DNA of 64,000 bases from Bradyrhizobium sp. NAS80.1 (GCF_001908205.1 NZ_LGHL01000128.1:80538-144537); one strand, 5' to 3'. Counted from the first letter of the stretch, positions 7,781 to 15,949 are shown. Notes: generated by a model from the letters alone, not told the origin. Program-made: numbers and translations.

Positions 7781-9226
7781 ATGTCCGACATCGCCGAAAT
7801 CCCGGTCGATGAACAAGAACGTCCGCTGCCACCGCCCCCGCGACCGGTCAAGAGCGCGCTGACCGACGGGCCGATCCTGCGCACGCTGGTGGGGCTGGCC
7901 TGGCCCAACGTGGTCGCGCTCTCCGCCGGCACCTGCGTGGTGATCGCCGAGACCTCCTATATCGGCCGGCTCGGCGTCGAGGCACTTGCCGCGATGGCGT
8001 TGGTGTTTCCGACAGTGATCCTGACCATGACGATGTCGGGCGGCGCCATGGGCGGCGCGGTGGCCTCAGCCATCGCACGTGCGCTCGGCGCCGGTGATCG
8101 CGAGCGCGCCGGCACGCTTGCCGCGCATGCGCTCTTGATCGGCGTCACCTTCGGCCTCGTCTTCATGCTGGGCATGCTGGTCTTCGGGCGGCGCGTGCTT
8201 GAGCTGCTCGGTGGCCGCGGCGATGTGCTCACGCATGCGGTCGCCTACACCCAGGTATTCTTCGGCGGCGCCGTGCTGCCCTGGCTGCTCAACACTATGG
8301 CCGGAGTCCTGCGCGGCACCGGCAACATGAAGCTGCCGTCGCTGCTGATCCTCAACTCCGCGGTCTGGCAGGTCGTGCTCGGCGGCACGCTGGGGCTCGG
8401 GCTCGGGCCGGTGCCGCAACTCGGCATGCGCGGCGTCGCGGCCGGCGCGCTGATCGCCTATTCCATGAACATCTGTGTGATGGGCTGGTACCTGTTTTCG
8501 GGGCGCGCGCGCGTTGTGCCGAAGTTGCGCGGACTTCGCGTCCAATGGGCGATGTTCTTCGACATCCTGAAGGTCGGTGCGATCGCCTGTTTCTCGCCGC
8601 TGCAATCGGTGCTGACGATCTCGATCTTCACCCACATGCTGGCGAAGTTCGGCACCCCGATCCTCGCTGGCTACGGCATCGGCGCGCGGCTGGAATTCCT
8701 GCTGACCTCGATCGCGTTCTCGTTCGGCATCGCCTCGGTACCGATGATCGGCATGGCGGTCGGCGCCGGTCGCATCGCGCGCGCCCGGCGCATCGCCTGG
8801 ATCGCGGGTGCCAGCGCCTTCGTTGCCGTCGGCGCGCCGGCATGTCTGGTCGCGATCTTCCCCGATCTCTGGGTCAACATCTTTACGGACAGCGTGACCG
8901 TGCGCGCGGCCAGCCACCAATATCTGTCGACGGTGGCGCCATTCTACGCTTTCATTGGCCTCGCCTCGACGATGTACTTCTCCTCGCAAGGCGCGGCGAA
9001 GGTGATCGGCCCGGTGCTGGCGCAGACTGCGCGTCTCATCTACATCGCTGCGTGCGGCTGGTGGCTGTCCACGCATGACGCCACCGCGCAGAGTTTCTTC
9101 TGGCTGGCTGCAAGCTCGATGGTCGTGCTCGGCCTCCTCTCGTGCTCCAGCGTGGTGCTGACACGCTGGGGACCGCGCGAGAGCAAGCCCGCAATCAGAC
9201 CGGCTCTTTCGGCCGCGGCGGACTAG
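7781..9226 (+). CDS. MATE family efflux transporter
   Basis: A 481-residue inner-membrane antiporter with about 12 hydrophobic segments. The MATE fold is shown by the N-terminal LRTLVGLAWPNVVALSAGTC, YIGRLGVEALAAMALVFP and the second-half repeat GTPILAGYGIGARLEFLL followed by GIASVPMIGMAVGAGR. MATE proteins expel drugs or metabolites using Na+ or H+. ATG 7781 is directly preceded by GGGAGAGGA, so the longer reading frame beginning at 7742 is not used. The N-terminus has a proline-rich cytoplasmic tail (RPLPPPPRP). The substrate cannot be told from sequence. Confidence 0.92.
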   Translation: MSDIAEIPVDEQERPLPPPPRPVKSALTDGPILRTLVGLAWPNVVALSAGTCVVIAETSYIGRLGVEALAAMALVFPTVILTMTMSGGAMGGAVASAIARALGAGDRERAGTLAAHALLIGVTFGLVFMLGMLVFGRRVLELLGGRGDVLTHAVAYTQVFFGGAVLPWLLNTMAGVLRGTGNMKLPSLLILNSAVWQVVLGGTLGLGLGPVPQLGMRGVAAGALIAYSMNICVMGWYLFSGRARVVPKLRGLRVQWAMFFDILKVGAIACFSPLQSVLTISIFTHMLAKFGTPILAGYGIGARLEFLLTSIAFSFGIASVPMIGMAVGAGRIARARRIAWIAGASAFVAVGAPACLVAIFPDLWVNIFTDSVTVRAASHQYLSTVAPFYAFIGLASTMYFSSQGAAKVIGPVLAQTARLIYIAACGWWLSTHDATAQSFFWLAASSMVVLGLLSCSSVVLTRWGPRESKPAIRPALSAAAD

Positions 9227-9413
9227 GACGTGTACGAATAAGGGCGCGGTGCACGCTTGTGAGGTAGGTGAAGTCGCCTTGCCGGATTTTTGTTTCTGAA
9301 TGTTCCTAGCCGACCTTTGGCAACTTCGAGTAACCGGAGCTGGTCTTGCCGAATGCTCCGCGCCAGCTCTTGGGGACAACGTCGCATCGAGTCCATCAAA
9401 AGCGGAAAGCCAC

Positions 9414-10124
9414 ATGACCTCGATTTCGGCGCTCTCCTCCCACCACCATCACGCATCACCATTGCAGCGACTACAAGATGAACTGCAAGCGGAAGTCAGT
9501 TCAGGCGCGATCAGTTCGTCCGATCAATCGGCACTGTCGTCCGCGCTCAGCGACATTGACTCCGCCTTGCAATCAAGCAGTGCGAGCGATCAGTCCAGCG
9601 GCAGCAAATCACCGCCTGAAGCCTTCAAGTCGAAGATCGATGATCTCATCCAGCAGGAAGTTTGGGCCGGCAAGCTGACCGACCAGCAGGCCACCGAGCT
9701 GCAAGGTATCTTCAAGGCAGCGCTCTCCCATGGACCGGGTGGGGCAGGTGGACCGGGCGGAGCAGGCGGACCGCCGCCATCCGACGGACCTCCTCCCGCC
9801 AACGGCGCGGATCGTTCGTCAAGCGGCAGTTCGGCGACGGACCTGCTTCAACAATTCCTCGATTCGTTCAAAAGCCTGCTCACGGATTCGACCTCTTCCG
9901 GTGCGATGGGATCAAGCGACACGACGAATGCGAGCGGGTCTTCTGCGGCCAGCGGCGCGGACACTTCGTCGAGCGGCAATTCGGCGACGGACCTGCTTGA
10001 ACAATTTCTTCAGTCGCTGAAAAATTCGCTCGCGGATTCGACCTACAGCGCGACGCGACCAAGCGACCCGACGAAGGCGAGCGACCCTTCGCTTTCCGGC
10101 ATCCTTATCAACGATCGGATCTGA
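9414..10124 (+). CDS. Ser/Gly-rich protein with an internal duplication, unknown function
   Basis: A 236-residue low-complexity protein without signal peptide or membrane segment. It has an N-terminal HHHH run, a helical Ser-rich part with a repeated SSDQSALSSALSDIDSAL pattern, a GGAGGPGGAGGPPP linker near residue 105 and a duplicated block, ATDLLQQFLDSFKSLL and ATDLLEQFLQSLKNSL, each preceded by SSSG-S. Proteins of this composition recur in rhizobia but I know of no assigned role. The block duplication is also visible in DNA (9804-9899 and 9954-10048). The start is the first ATG that gives this composition; the ribosome site (GCGGAAAG) is modest. Confidence 0.7.
   Translation: MTSISALSSHHHHASPLQRLQDELQAEVSSGAISSSDQSALSSALSDIDSALQSSSASDQSSGSKSPPEAFKSKIDDLIQQEVWAGKLTDQQATELQGIFKAALSHGPGGAGGPGGAGGPPPSDGPPPANGADRSSSGSSATDLLQQFLDSFKSLLTDSTSSGAMGSSDTTNASGSSAASGADTSSSGNSATDLLEQFLQSLKNSLADSTYSATRPSDPTKASDPSLSGILINDRI
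9804..10048 (+). repeat. Diverged intragenic direct repeat
   Basis: Two copies of about 95 bp (9804-9899 and 9954-10048) begin GGCGCGGA and share TTCGGCGACGGACCTGCTT. They differ at scattered positions, mostly third codon positions, so the duplication is old and has been kept in frame. Confidence 0.8.
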
Positions 10125-10174
10125 TATCAGCGACGCATCATCCGCTTGGCGCGGCGGCTGTACGCTGCCGCGCT

Positions 10175-10645
10175 TCAGCGATGCATGTGGCGGCGATGAC
10201 CGCCACTGCCGCCGACATTGGCGAGCCGCATCAGTTGCGGGATCATCGCCATCATGTCGCCGCCGCCGGAACCAGCGAGCATGCCCATGATATCGCCGCT
10301 GCCCATGCCGCCGATCCCGGTCGGCATGGTGACGCCTCCACCCATCGGCGCAGAGCCGCCATAATTCGGCGGGCCAAAACCGCCGCCCATCATGCCGCCG
10401 AGCCCGCCGCCGTTCTCCATCATGCGGCCCATCATCGGGCCCATGGTCTGCATCAGCAAGGCGAAGCGGCGCTTGCCCATCTTCGCCTTCATCATCTCCA
10501 GCATTGGCGCCATCTGGGTCATCATGTCCTCGCCGCCGGCACCTCCGCCGCCGCCGAGGAACTGCGCCTTCGCCGGCGCGCTTGCGATCGATAACAACAG
10601 CAGTACGGCAGCTGCCTGGCAGATCACCTTGTCAGCACCTCTCAT
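10175..10645 (-). CDS. Exported Gly/Met-rich protein, unknown function
   Basis: A 156-residue protein with a clear signal peptide (AAAVLLLLSIASAPAKA, cleavage before QFLGGGG). The mature part is glycine- and methionine-rich: MMTQMAPMLEMMKAKMGKR, then GPMMGRMMENGGG, GGMMGGG, and a basic tail HRRHMHR. Met- and His-rich exported proteins sometimes bind copper, but no classical MxxM cluster proves it. ATG 10645 follows GAGGAG and gives the cleanest signal peptide; an upstream start at 10708 would put 21 residues before it. Confidence 0.7.
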   Translation of the reverse strand: MRGADKVICQAAAVLLLLSIASAPAKAQFLGGGGGAGGEDMMTQMAPMLEMMKAKMGKRRFALLMQTMGPMMGRMMENGGGLGGMMGGGFGPPNYGGSAPMGGGVTMPTGIGGMGSGDIMGMLAGSGGGDMMAMIPQLMRLANVGGSGGHRRHMHR

Positions 10646-10755
10646 GGCATGCTCCTCGCGTGCGTGGCTTCGCGGGGAGAGCTGAGCCAACCGGACGCAC
10701 GGTGCCATCGTTAGGACTGAGGCGGGGATGGCTCTGTGAAAAAAGTCACGCAGGC

Positions 10756-10808
10756 GCGAGCATGATCCGGAAAAGCGTGCGGCGGCTTTTCGAAAGGATC
10801 ATGCTCAA
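10756..10808. repeat. Dispersed repeat family B (GAGCATGATCCGGAAAAG)
   Basis: Inverted repeat with arms GAGCATGATCCGGAAAAG and CTTTTCGAAAGGATCATGCTC. A second copy is at 45123-45184, also between genes. Both can fold into a hairpin of about 20 bp. Confidence 0.75.
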
Positions 10809-10815
10809 CAGAAGC

Positions 10816-11214
10816 CTAGGCGGCTGGCGGAAACGCCCTGTGCATGGCGGACACGGCCTCCTTCGCCTGTCCCTGGATGTAAGCCGCAAGTTCGTTCGGC
10901 AGCATGTCGATGATCCAGAGCAGCCGGCACCTCGTCTCGCCTTCGGCGATTACCTGCACCGAAGCGCTGTAATACTTCAGCTGCTCGTTGTTGATGGCAT
11001 AGACCAGGCGCTGCCGCGCATCGTCGCAGTCGACGAGCACCTCGCGTAGGACGGAGCCGTTGGCGAACGTGATGATCCGTGCATCGCCGTCGAGCGTGCA
11101 CGCGGTGACGAAGCCCGGCACCAGCCGCTGATGCAGCGCGCCGAAATCGCGAACCGCGTCCCAGACGTCGTGCGCGGAGGCGGAGAGGGGGATGTCGTTG
11201 TGGATGGAGGCCAT
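10816..11214 (-). CDS. SRPBCC family protein
   Basis: A 132-residue helix-grip protein of the START/polyketide-cyclase-like group. The pattern IPLSASAHDVWDAVRDFGAL, then CTLDGDARIITFANGSVLREVL and RLLWIIDMLPNELAAYIQG matches a hydrophobic ligand cavity fold. No catalytic residues are evident, so binding or carrying a small lipophilic ligand is the likely type of role. ATG 11214 follows GAGGA at 6 bases. It is followed on the same strand only by the repeat element. Confidence 0.8.
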   Translation of the reverse strand: MASIHNDIPLSASAHDVWDAVRDFGALHQRLVPGFVTACTLDGDARIITFANGSVLREVLVDCDDARQRLVYAINNEQLKYYSASVQVIAEGETRCRLLWIIDMLPNELAAYIQGQAKEAVSAMHRAFPPAA

Positions 11215-11237
11215 GAGAGTTCCTCAAAATGCAGAAT

Positions 11238-11330
11238 TGGGTGGGCAAAGGCGCGTAGCCCCGTGCCCACCATTCATCGCATTGTCGCGAGCAATTGGTG
11301 GGCACGCTTTCGCTTTGCCCACCCTACGAG
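11238..11330. repeat. Dispersed repeat family A, second copy
   Basis: GGGTGGGCAAAGGCGCGTAG at the left and GCTTTGCCCACCCTA at the right, the same arms as at 3201-3300. It lies between the SRPBCC and VOC genes. Confidence 0.75.
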
Positions 11331-11350
11331 ATCTCGTACGCGGCTAACGC

Positions 11351-11710
11351 TCATGCGCAAACCGCCTCGACATTGTTGCCGTCGGGATCGATCAAAAACG
11401 CCGCATAGTAAGTCGGGCTGTAATCCTTGCGCGGGCCGGCGCCGCCATTGTCGCGGCCGCCGCTCTTCAGCCCTTCGCTGTGAAACGCCTTGACCGCATC
11501 GTGGTCCTTGGCGCGGAAGGCGATGTGCGCGCCGTCGGCCTGCCGTCCCTTGTTCAGGTGCAGCCAGAGCGCCGGCTCGCCCTTCGGCCCGAAGCCGGCA
11601 TAGCCGTCGCCGCTGGAGCAAAGGACATAACCGAGCGGCGCCAGCACTGCGGTGTAGAAGCGCGTGGCCGCGTCGAGGTCGGTAACGCGAAGGCCAATGT
11701 GGTCATACAT
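11351..11710 (-). CDS. VOC (glyoxalase-like) family protein
   Basis: A 119-residue single vicinal-oxygen-chelate domain. It begins MYDHIGLRVTDLDAATRFY, with the metal-site His in the first strand, and ends AAFLIDPDGNNVEAV with the usual Glu. Small VOC proteins of this type include lactoylglutathione lyase-like and resistance proteins; the substrate is not evident. It is followed by the repeat element and preceded by the AraC gene, which ends 56 bp upstream on the same strand. Confidence 0.85.
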   Translation of the reverse strand: MYDHIGLRVTDLDAATRFYTAVLAPLGYVLCSSGDGYAGFGPKGEPALWLHLNKGRQADGAHIAFRAKDHDAVKAFHSEGLKSGGRDNGGAGPRKDYSPTYYAAFLIDPDGNNVEAVCA

Positions 11711-11765
11711 GATCGTCTCCGTTGCAAAGCGCGCCGTGAGTGGCGCGCGCCGGAGACGACCCTAG

Positions 11766-12605
11766 TCAGTTGAGGGCGAAGTGCTCTTGGAGAATCTTGC
11801 GCTCCCCCCGTGAGGCCTGGCGGAATTTCGTCGGCGACACGCCGGCGGCGCGGTGGAAGGTGCGGACGAAATTGGAGAGGTCGCCGAAGCCGACGTCATA
11901 AGCTATGTCGGTGACCGCGATGTCGTCATCGGCGAGCAGGCGCGCCGCATGCCGAAGGCGCGAGCGCACCAGATATTGATGCGGGGTGACGCCGAGGACG
12001 CTCGAGAACAGCCGCAGGAAATGGAACGGGCTCAAACCAGCCTGTCGTGCGGCCTGTTCGAGGTCGACCTCGGCATGCGAATTGTCGTCGATCCACAGCG
12101 CGGCTTCCACCGCGCGGCGGCGGTCGCGCGCGGTGGGCGTAGCCTGCTTGCGCGCCTTACCCGAGACGACATCGACGAAGCGAGCTGCGAGAATCTGTCC
12201 GACCTCATCGAGACCGAGATCGCTGTTGCCATCTGCTGCCGTCTGGGCCAGCTCCCCCAGCACCATCAGCTCGGGCAGCGGCGGCGTCGCGCCGACCTGC
12301 CAGATCTCGCGACGTCCCCCGAGAGCATCGACGAGATCCTCACCGAGGAAGAAGGACAGGCAGACGTCGCCGCTGACATGCTCATGCGTGCATGTGTATT
12401 CGTCGCCGGGCGCGCCGACCAGCATCGAGCCCGCCACCAACTCGAAGAAGCCGGCGCGGCAATGGCAACCAAAACTGCCCGAGCGGACATAGGCAATGGA
12501 ATGGCCAGTGCGGCATTCGGCAAACGGCAAGTCGTCCGGTCCCGCATCGCAGCGAAACTCGGAGACGGTCATCAAGGGCGTCGTCAGCAGCGTGGTGTCT
12601 TCCAT
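11766..12605 (-). CDS. AraC family transcriptional regulator
   Basis: A 279-residue regulator. The N-terminal half is a cupin-like ligand domain with several cysteines (GHSIAYVRSGSFGCHCRAG near residue 33). The C-terminal 100 residues are the double helix-turn-helix: AARQAGLSPFHFLRLFSSVL, then DIAYDVGFGDLSNFVRTFHR. The gene starts 10 bp after the end of the decayed ogt gene, so the two were probably one unit and the regulator may once have controlled alkylation repair. It is not an Ada protein: the methyl-accepting N-domain is absent. Confidence 0.88.
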   Translation of the reverse strand: MEDTTLLTTPLMTVSEFRCDAGPDDLPFAECRTGHSIAYVRSGSFGCHCRAGFFELVAGSMLVGAPGDEYTCTHEHVSGDVCLSFFLGEDLVDALGGRREIWQVGATPPLPELMVLGELAQTAADGNSDLGLDEVGQILAARFVDVVSGKARKQATPTARDRRRAVEAALWIDDNSHAEVDLEQAARQAGLSPFHFLRLFSSVLGVTPHQYLVRSRLRHAARLLADDDIAVTDIAYDVGFGDLSNFVRTFHRAAGVSPTKFRQASRGERKILQEHFALN

Positions 12606-12614
12606 GCCACCTAT

Positions 12615-12918
12615 CTAGGTGGACGGCCTCGGCGGGGCAACGGGCAGCAACACCTCGAACAGCGTCTTGCTGGCGATCGGATGGGCGCCCTCCAGCGCCA
12701 GGAGCCGTCGCGTGGAAGCCTACGATGCCCTCGATCGCAAGCTCGGCATTGCCGGACGGCCGCTGCTCCCGCGCCTCGGGATGAACCGCAAAAATCCGGC
12801 GGCGCGTGTCGATCTCCCGCGCCTCCGGCAATTGCACGGCCACCACGCCGGTGCTGCTCCAAATGATGCCGCAGCGCCCTATGGCCGTGTCGAATATCGT
12901 GTAAGTAAGCCCCACCAT
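12615..12918 (-). pseudogene. ogt: Methylated-DNA-protein cysteine methyltransferase with internal deletion
   Basis: The N-terminal portion (12918 to about 12721) reads YTIFDTAIGRCGIIWSSTG as in Ogt/MGMT and runs to NAELAIEGIV. The next bases read in the +1 frame as RRLLALEGAHPIASKTLF and end PPRPST-stop at 12615, which is the normal Ogt C-terminus. The middle, about 80 residues including the PCHR active site, is missing and the join is out of frame. The remaining product cannot repair O6-alkylguanine. It is next to the AraC gene. Confidence 0.8.
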
Positions 12919-13091
12919 GCACACGCCCCACTCAGTGCACGTCTCTCCCCAGACCCGAAATCATAACACCGCCACAATTCGGCGCACCTGGAATCTTACC
13001 AGGAAGTTAACAACTGTTCGGCTAGGCACGCCAAAGCGCTTGGCGCGAGGCGCCGTCTCGGCTAATCAGGGTGGGCGCGGAGCGCACGTCC

Positions 13092-13165
13092 GCGGGCGTA
13101 GTTCAATGGTAGAACGGCAGCTTCCCAAGCTGCATACGAGGGTTCGATTCCCTTCGCCCGCTCCA
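13092..13165 (+). tRNA. tRNA-Gly (anticodon CCC)
   Basis: A full cloverleaf: acceptor GCGGGCG/CGCCCGC, D arm GTTC/GAAC, anticodon stem GCAGC/GCTGC with loop TTCCCAA (anticodon CCC), T arm with loop TTCGATT and an encoded 3' CCA. It reads GGG codons. Its 3' half is duplicated at 15643-15687, which marks it as an integration target. Confidence 0.95.
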
Positions 13166-13166
13166 A
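13122..13166 (+). repeat. att site within tRNA-Gly (copy 1)
   Basis: A 45-base stretch from the anticodon loop (TTCCCAAGCTGC) to the base after CCA is identical to 15643-15687. Tyrosine integrases of rhizobial islands commonly recombine at tRNA 3' ends and leave such a direct repeat. Confidence 0.88.
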
Positions 13167-13344
13167 AGCACGTTTTCCTCGTAGAATTAAGTTTGCGTGG
13201 CCTTGTAGGCGCCGAATTTCTCGTTCTCCTGTCCTTCCGATACAACGCCCCTACAAATCTGTAATCGAAGTCCTCGGATCACGGGCGGCAAATCGCCCGT
13301 CGGTCGGCCTGCTGGAGCTACAAGTGTGTCAACGGCGGTCCCGA

Positions 13345-13475
13345 GAACATCCGGAAGCGCCGAGTAGCCATGACCGGCGAATGTTTCGGACCAAAATTCC
13401 ACCTTACGCGAGGGCGTGGGAAAGCCCCGCCTGTATCCAAGTTCGTCCAGTCGCTCGTGCTTTGAATGAACCGTC
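13345..13475 (-). pseudogene. Fragment of a molybdopterin oxidoreductase
   Basis: On the minus strand a short open stretch reads RRGFPTPSRKVEFWSETFAG then HGYSALPDV. This closely follows the pattern GF-TPSGK-E-YSE--A--GY--LP that occurs late in the large subunits of formate dehydrogenase/DMSO reductase-type enzymes. Upstream and downstream sequence does not continue the family convincingly, so it is a relic. The rest of 13166-13671 shows no other feature. Confidence 0.55.
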
Positions 13476-13671
13476 GTCAGTTGTGCCGATGCGCTAGTGA
13501 AGATAGTCAAACGAAAAGCCGGATATGGCTTCATAAGTTACGAGTACGAGCGACTCGAGCGACCCTCTCGCTTTCCCAAACTGTGCATGGGGATGCGCCG
13601 TCAGTACCCAGGTCACAAATCGTATGGTCTCGGAAAGCTCTGTGAGCAGCACCCGTTGGACTTGCTTCGGC

Positions 13672-14676
13672 TCAAATCTCGTTGCGCATCGTGTCTGCGA
13701 TTATCTCGAATGAGCGCAGACGCATCGAATGGTCGTACACGTCCGACACAACCATCACCTCGTCAGCTCCGGTTTCCGCCACCAATGCTTTTAGACCCAA
13801 GCGGATAGTGTCCGGTGATCCGACGATCGAACGCGCAAGCATACCCATCGCCTGCAGCTTCTCCGCGGGCGACCAGTAGGTCTCGATATCATCAATCGGC
13901 GGCTTGCTCAGTCCTCGCTGACCGCGAAAAATGTTGGTGAACGACATCTGCTGCGTCGTCGCCAGCCTGCGCGCCTCTGCATCCGTGGGCGCCGCGATGA
14001 CGTTCACGCCGACCATCGCGTAAGGGCGGTCGAGCTGTTCCGAGGGCTTGAAGCGCGTACGGTAGATCTGAAGGGCAGGGATGAGCAGTTCGGGTGCGAA
14101 ATGGGAGGCGAAGGCGTAAGGAAGGCCGAGCTCCGCCGCCAGCATGGCGCCAAAATTGCTCGAGCCGAGGATCCACAGCGGGACTTCCGTGCCCGCCGCC
14201 GGGACGGCCTGGATGCGCTGGTTTGGCCCGGCCGGAGCCAGGAAGGCTTGAACCTCAAGAACGTCTTGTGGGAAGTTTTCCGCAGCTTCGGGCGTGCGCC
14301 GGAGCGCGCGCAGCGTAAGCTGGTCGGTCCCGGGCGCACGGCCGAGGCCGAGATCAATGCGCCCGGGAAACAACCGGGCCAGAGTGCCGAACTGTTCGGC
14401 AATGACGTATGGCGCGTGATTGGGCAGCATGATGCCACCCGCGCCCACTCTGATTGACTTCGTTCCGGCCGCAATGTGCCCGATCACGACAGCAGTCGCA
14501 GCGCTGGCAATGCCAGGCATGTTGTGGTGTTCGGCCACCCAGATGCGCCGGTACCCCCACCGTTCGGCATGAATGGCGACGTCGCGAGCGTTGGCGAGCG
14601 CACCCCGCGCGTCGGTGCTCTCCGTGACACGAACCAGATCGAGAATGGAAAGAGCAGGCATCAGTTGTCCGGGCAT
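13672..14676 (-). CDS. LLM class flavin-dependent oxidoreductase (MsnO8-like)
   Basis: A 334-residue luciferase-like monooxygenase. Family marks are the N-terminal PALSILDLVRV, AEHHNMPGIASAAT at about residue 48, SIRVGAGGIMLPNHAP, PGRIDLGLGRAPGTD and IVGSPDTIRLGL near the end. These enzymes use reduced flavin and oxygen on varied substrates. It is the only full-length enzyme between the two att copies and shows no damage. The start may be ATG 14676 or ATG 14661; the latter gives the usual MPALSILD beginning, and neither has a strong ribosome site. Confidence 0.9.
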   Translation of the reverse strand: MPGQLMPALSILDLVRVTESTDARGALANARDVAIHAERWGYRRIWVAEHHNMPGIASAATAVVIGHIAAGTKSIRVGAGGIMLPNHAPYVIAEQFGTLARLFPGRIDLGLGRAPGTDQLTLRALRRTPEAAENFPQDVLEVQAFLAPAGPNQRIQAVPAAGTEVPLWILGSSNFGAMLAAELGLPYAFASHFAPELLIPALQIYRTRFKPSEQLDRPYAMVGVNVIAAPTDAEARRLATTQQMSFTNIFRGQRGLSKPPIDDIETYWSPAEKLQAMGMLARSIVGSPDTIRLGLKALVAETGADEVMVVSDVYDHSMRLRSFEIIADTMRNEI

Positions 14677-14968
14677 GGTGCGTTGAGACGCGATGGATGC
14701 GGGCCTATACCCCGTCCGTATGCGTCGGCGGAAGTACCGCTACAGCAAAACCTTCGGCATCACCACCACGACGTCGACGGTGCGGTTGAGCACTTTCGCC
14801 GCCACGGCGATCTGGGGCGAGAACCCGTCCTCAATCTCGGCCACACGTTCATCATCGTTAGCGAAGGCATAGATGGTACGACTACATGCTGGATTGGTGT
14901 TTCGATGAGCAGCCGCAATGGTTCAAGACGGAGAACGGGCGGATTTACGTATTGTTCGGTTTCCTCCA
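14677..14968. other. Short stretch without an assignable gene
   Basis: Nothing certain. On the minus strand an open segment ends at 14741 with QIAVAAKVLNRTVDVVVVM then PKVLL-stop, which has the look of a real C-terminus but matches no family I can name. It is probably another relic. Confidence 0.3.
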
Positions 14969-15187
14969 GGCCGGCTGGCGGAGCAGAACACCAATATGGC
15001 GTTGAAGTACGCCACCTACGGCTACATCCTGGAAAATGGGCGTGTTGTCATGGAGGGGCCGGCGACGGCATTGCGCGAGAATGAGGATGTGAGGGAGTTC
15101 TATCTCGGTACGGCAGGAAAAAGCCGCAAATCCTTTCGAGACGTGGTGACGGATCGTCGTCCAAAACGATGGCCCACGGATGGTTAA
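14969..15187 (+). pseudogene. livF: 3' end of a LivF-type ABC transporter ATPase
   Basis: The frame reads LAEQNTNMALKYATYGYILE, NGRVVMEGPATALRENEDV, REFYLG and then KSFRDV, the C-terminus of the branched-chain/aromatic-acid (HAAT) transporter ATPases, which normally have VEQN after the Walker B region. The nucleotide-binding half, Walker A and the signature motif are absent. The fragment abuts an integrase relic on the opposite strand. Confidence 0.8.
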
Positions 15188-15189
15188 GT

Positions 15190-15640
15190 TCAGAAATGCG
15201 CGATCGAACTCTGGTAGTGTCAGGTAACGCTCATAGGCCTTTCTGTACTTCGCTTTGAGCTTTGGATTTTTGTATGCGAGGAATTCTTGAGTCAGCAGAC
15301 CCCAAGTCCAGAAGGGAGGCGTAGGTAGCGTCCTCGCTCGCTCTCGATCGGCAAGCATACGATCGAGTAACTCCGCGTTGTCGCCGGGGGCAGGCCGAAA
15401 ATCTCTATCGCTCGGACGAAACGCGGCCCCCCACGAGAAGGTGGGTCATCGCGCGCAAATCACGCTTACGCCAGCGGCGAGTCGGATTTGTTCGCCTACG
15501 TATCGAGCGTCGTCTCCTGTTTGCGGACGTGCCAGACGGGCTTACCCGGGATAATGCGGATCGTAAGACCGACGGTCTTCGCGTCCCGCCATGCAACGAC
15601 CGTCTTCGCGAAATGCTCGTCATTATTTATGCAGGAATCG
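15190..15640 (-). pseudogene. N-terminal remnant of a tyrosine integrase
   Basis: On the minus strand, beginning at the second att copy, three successive frames give GLTIRIIPGKPVWHVRKQET, then RYVGEQIRLAA, then KRDLRAMTHLLVGG, and finally WTWGLLTQEFLAYKNPKLKA with YRKAYERYLTLPEF. In order these match the arm-binding and core-binding domains of rhizobial tyrosine recombinases. Frame changes and stops break it, and it is cut off at about 15190 by the livF relic. The catalytic half is missing. Confidence 0.6.
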
Positions 15641-15642
15641 TT

Positions 15643-15687
15643 TTCCCAAGCTGCATACGAGGGTTCGATTCCCTTCGCCCGCTCCAA
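15643..15687 (+). repeat. att site, displaced copy of the tRNA-Gly 3' half
   Basis: 45 of 45 bases match 13122-13166, from TTCCC to the CCAA end. No 5' half of the tRNA is present here, so this is an attachment-site copy and not a second tRNA. Confidence 0.9.
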
Positions 15688-15694
15688 GCCTTAG

Positions 15695-15875
15695 TCGAAA
15701 TGTGGCGGATGGTTTTGCAGGGTTTGTTCGCTCTTTGGCCTCGAGCTTACTGATCCGCGCCTTGATGGCGGCGTTCCGTCCGACGTATCGGCGGATGATC
15801 TCTCGACCGACTCCTCCTCCCGCGCGAGCGTTTTGGCGATCTCGCGCATGGTGAGGCCAGCGATGTAGATGGCGG
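15695..15875 (-). pseudogene. C-terminal remnant of a second tyrosine integrase
   Basis: The minus strand reads AGLTMREIAKTLAREEESVE, then after a one-base frame change IIRRYVGRNAAIKARISKLE and AKERTNPAKP. This is the C-terminal tail of rhizobial integrases, around and after the catalytic Tyr region. It lies outside the first att interval and so belongs to a different element from the N-terminal remnant. Confidence 0.6.
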
Positions 15876-15949
15876 AAATCGGGCGTAGAATTGAACTTTT
15901 CACCGATCCGTCGGTTTTCTTTCGGGGCAGGGCCGACTGGAGGTTTGCC

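Noticed and set aside
15643..15687. Second tRNA-Gly gene
   Set aside because: Only the 3' half is present; acceptor 5' strand and D arm are missing, so it is an att copy.
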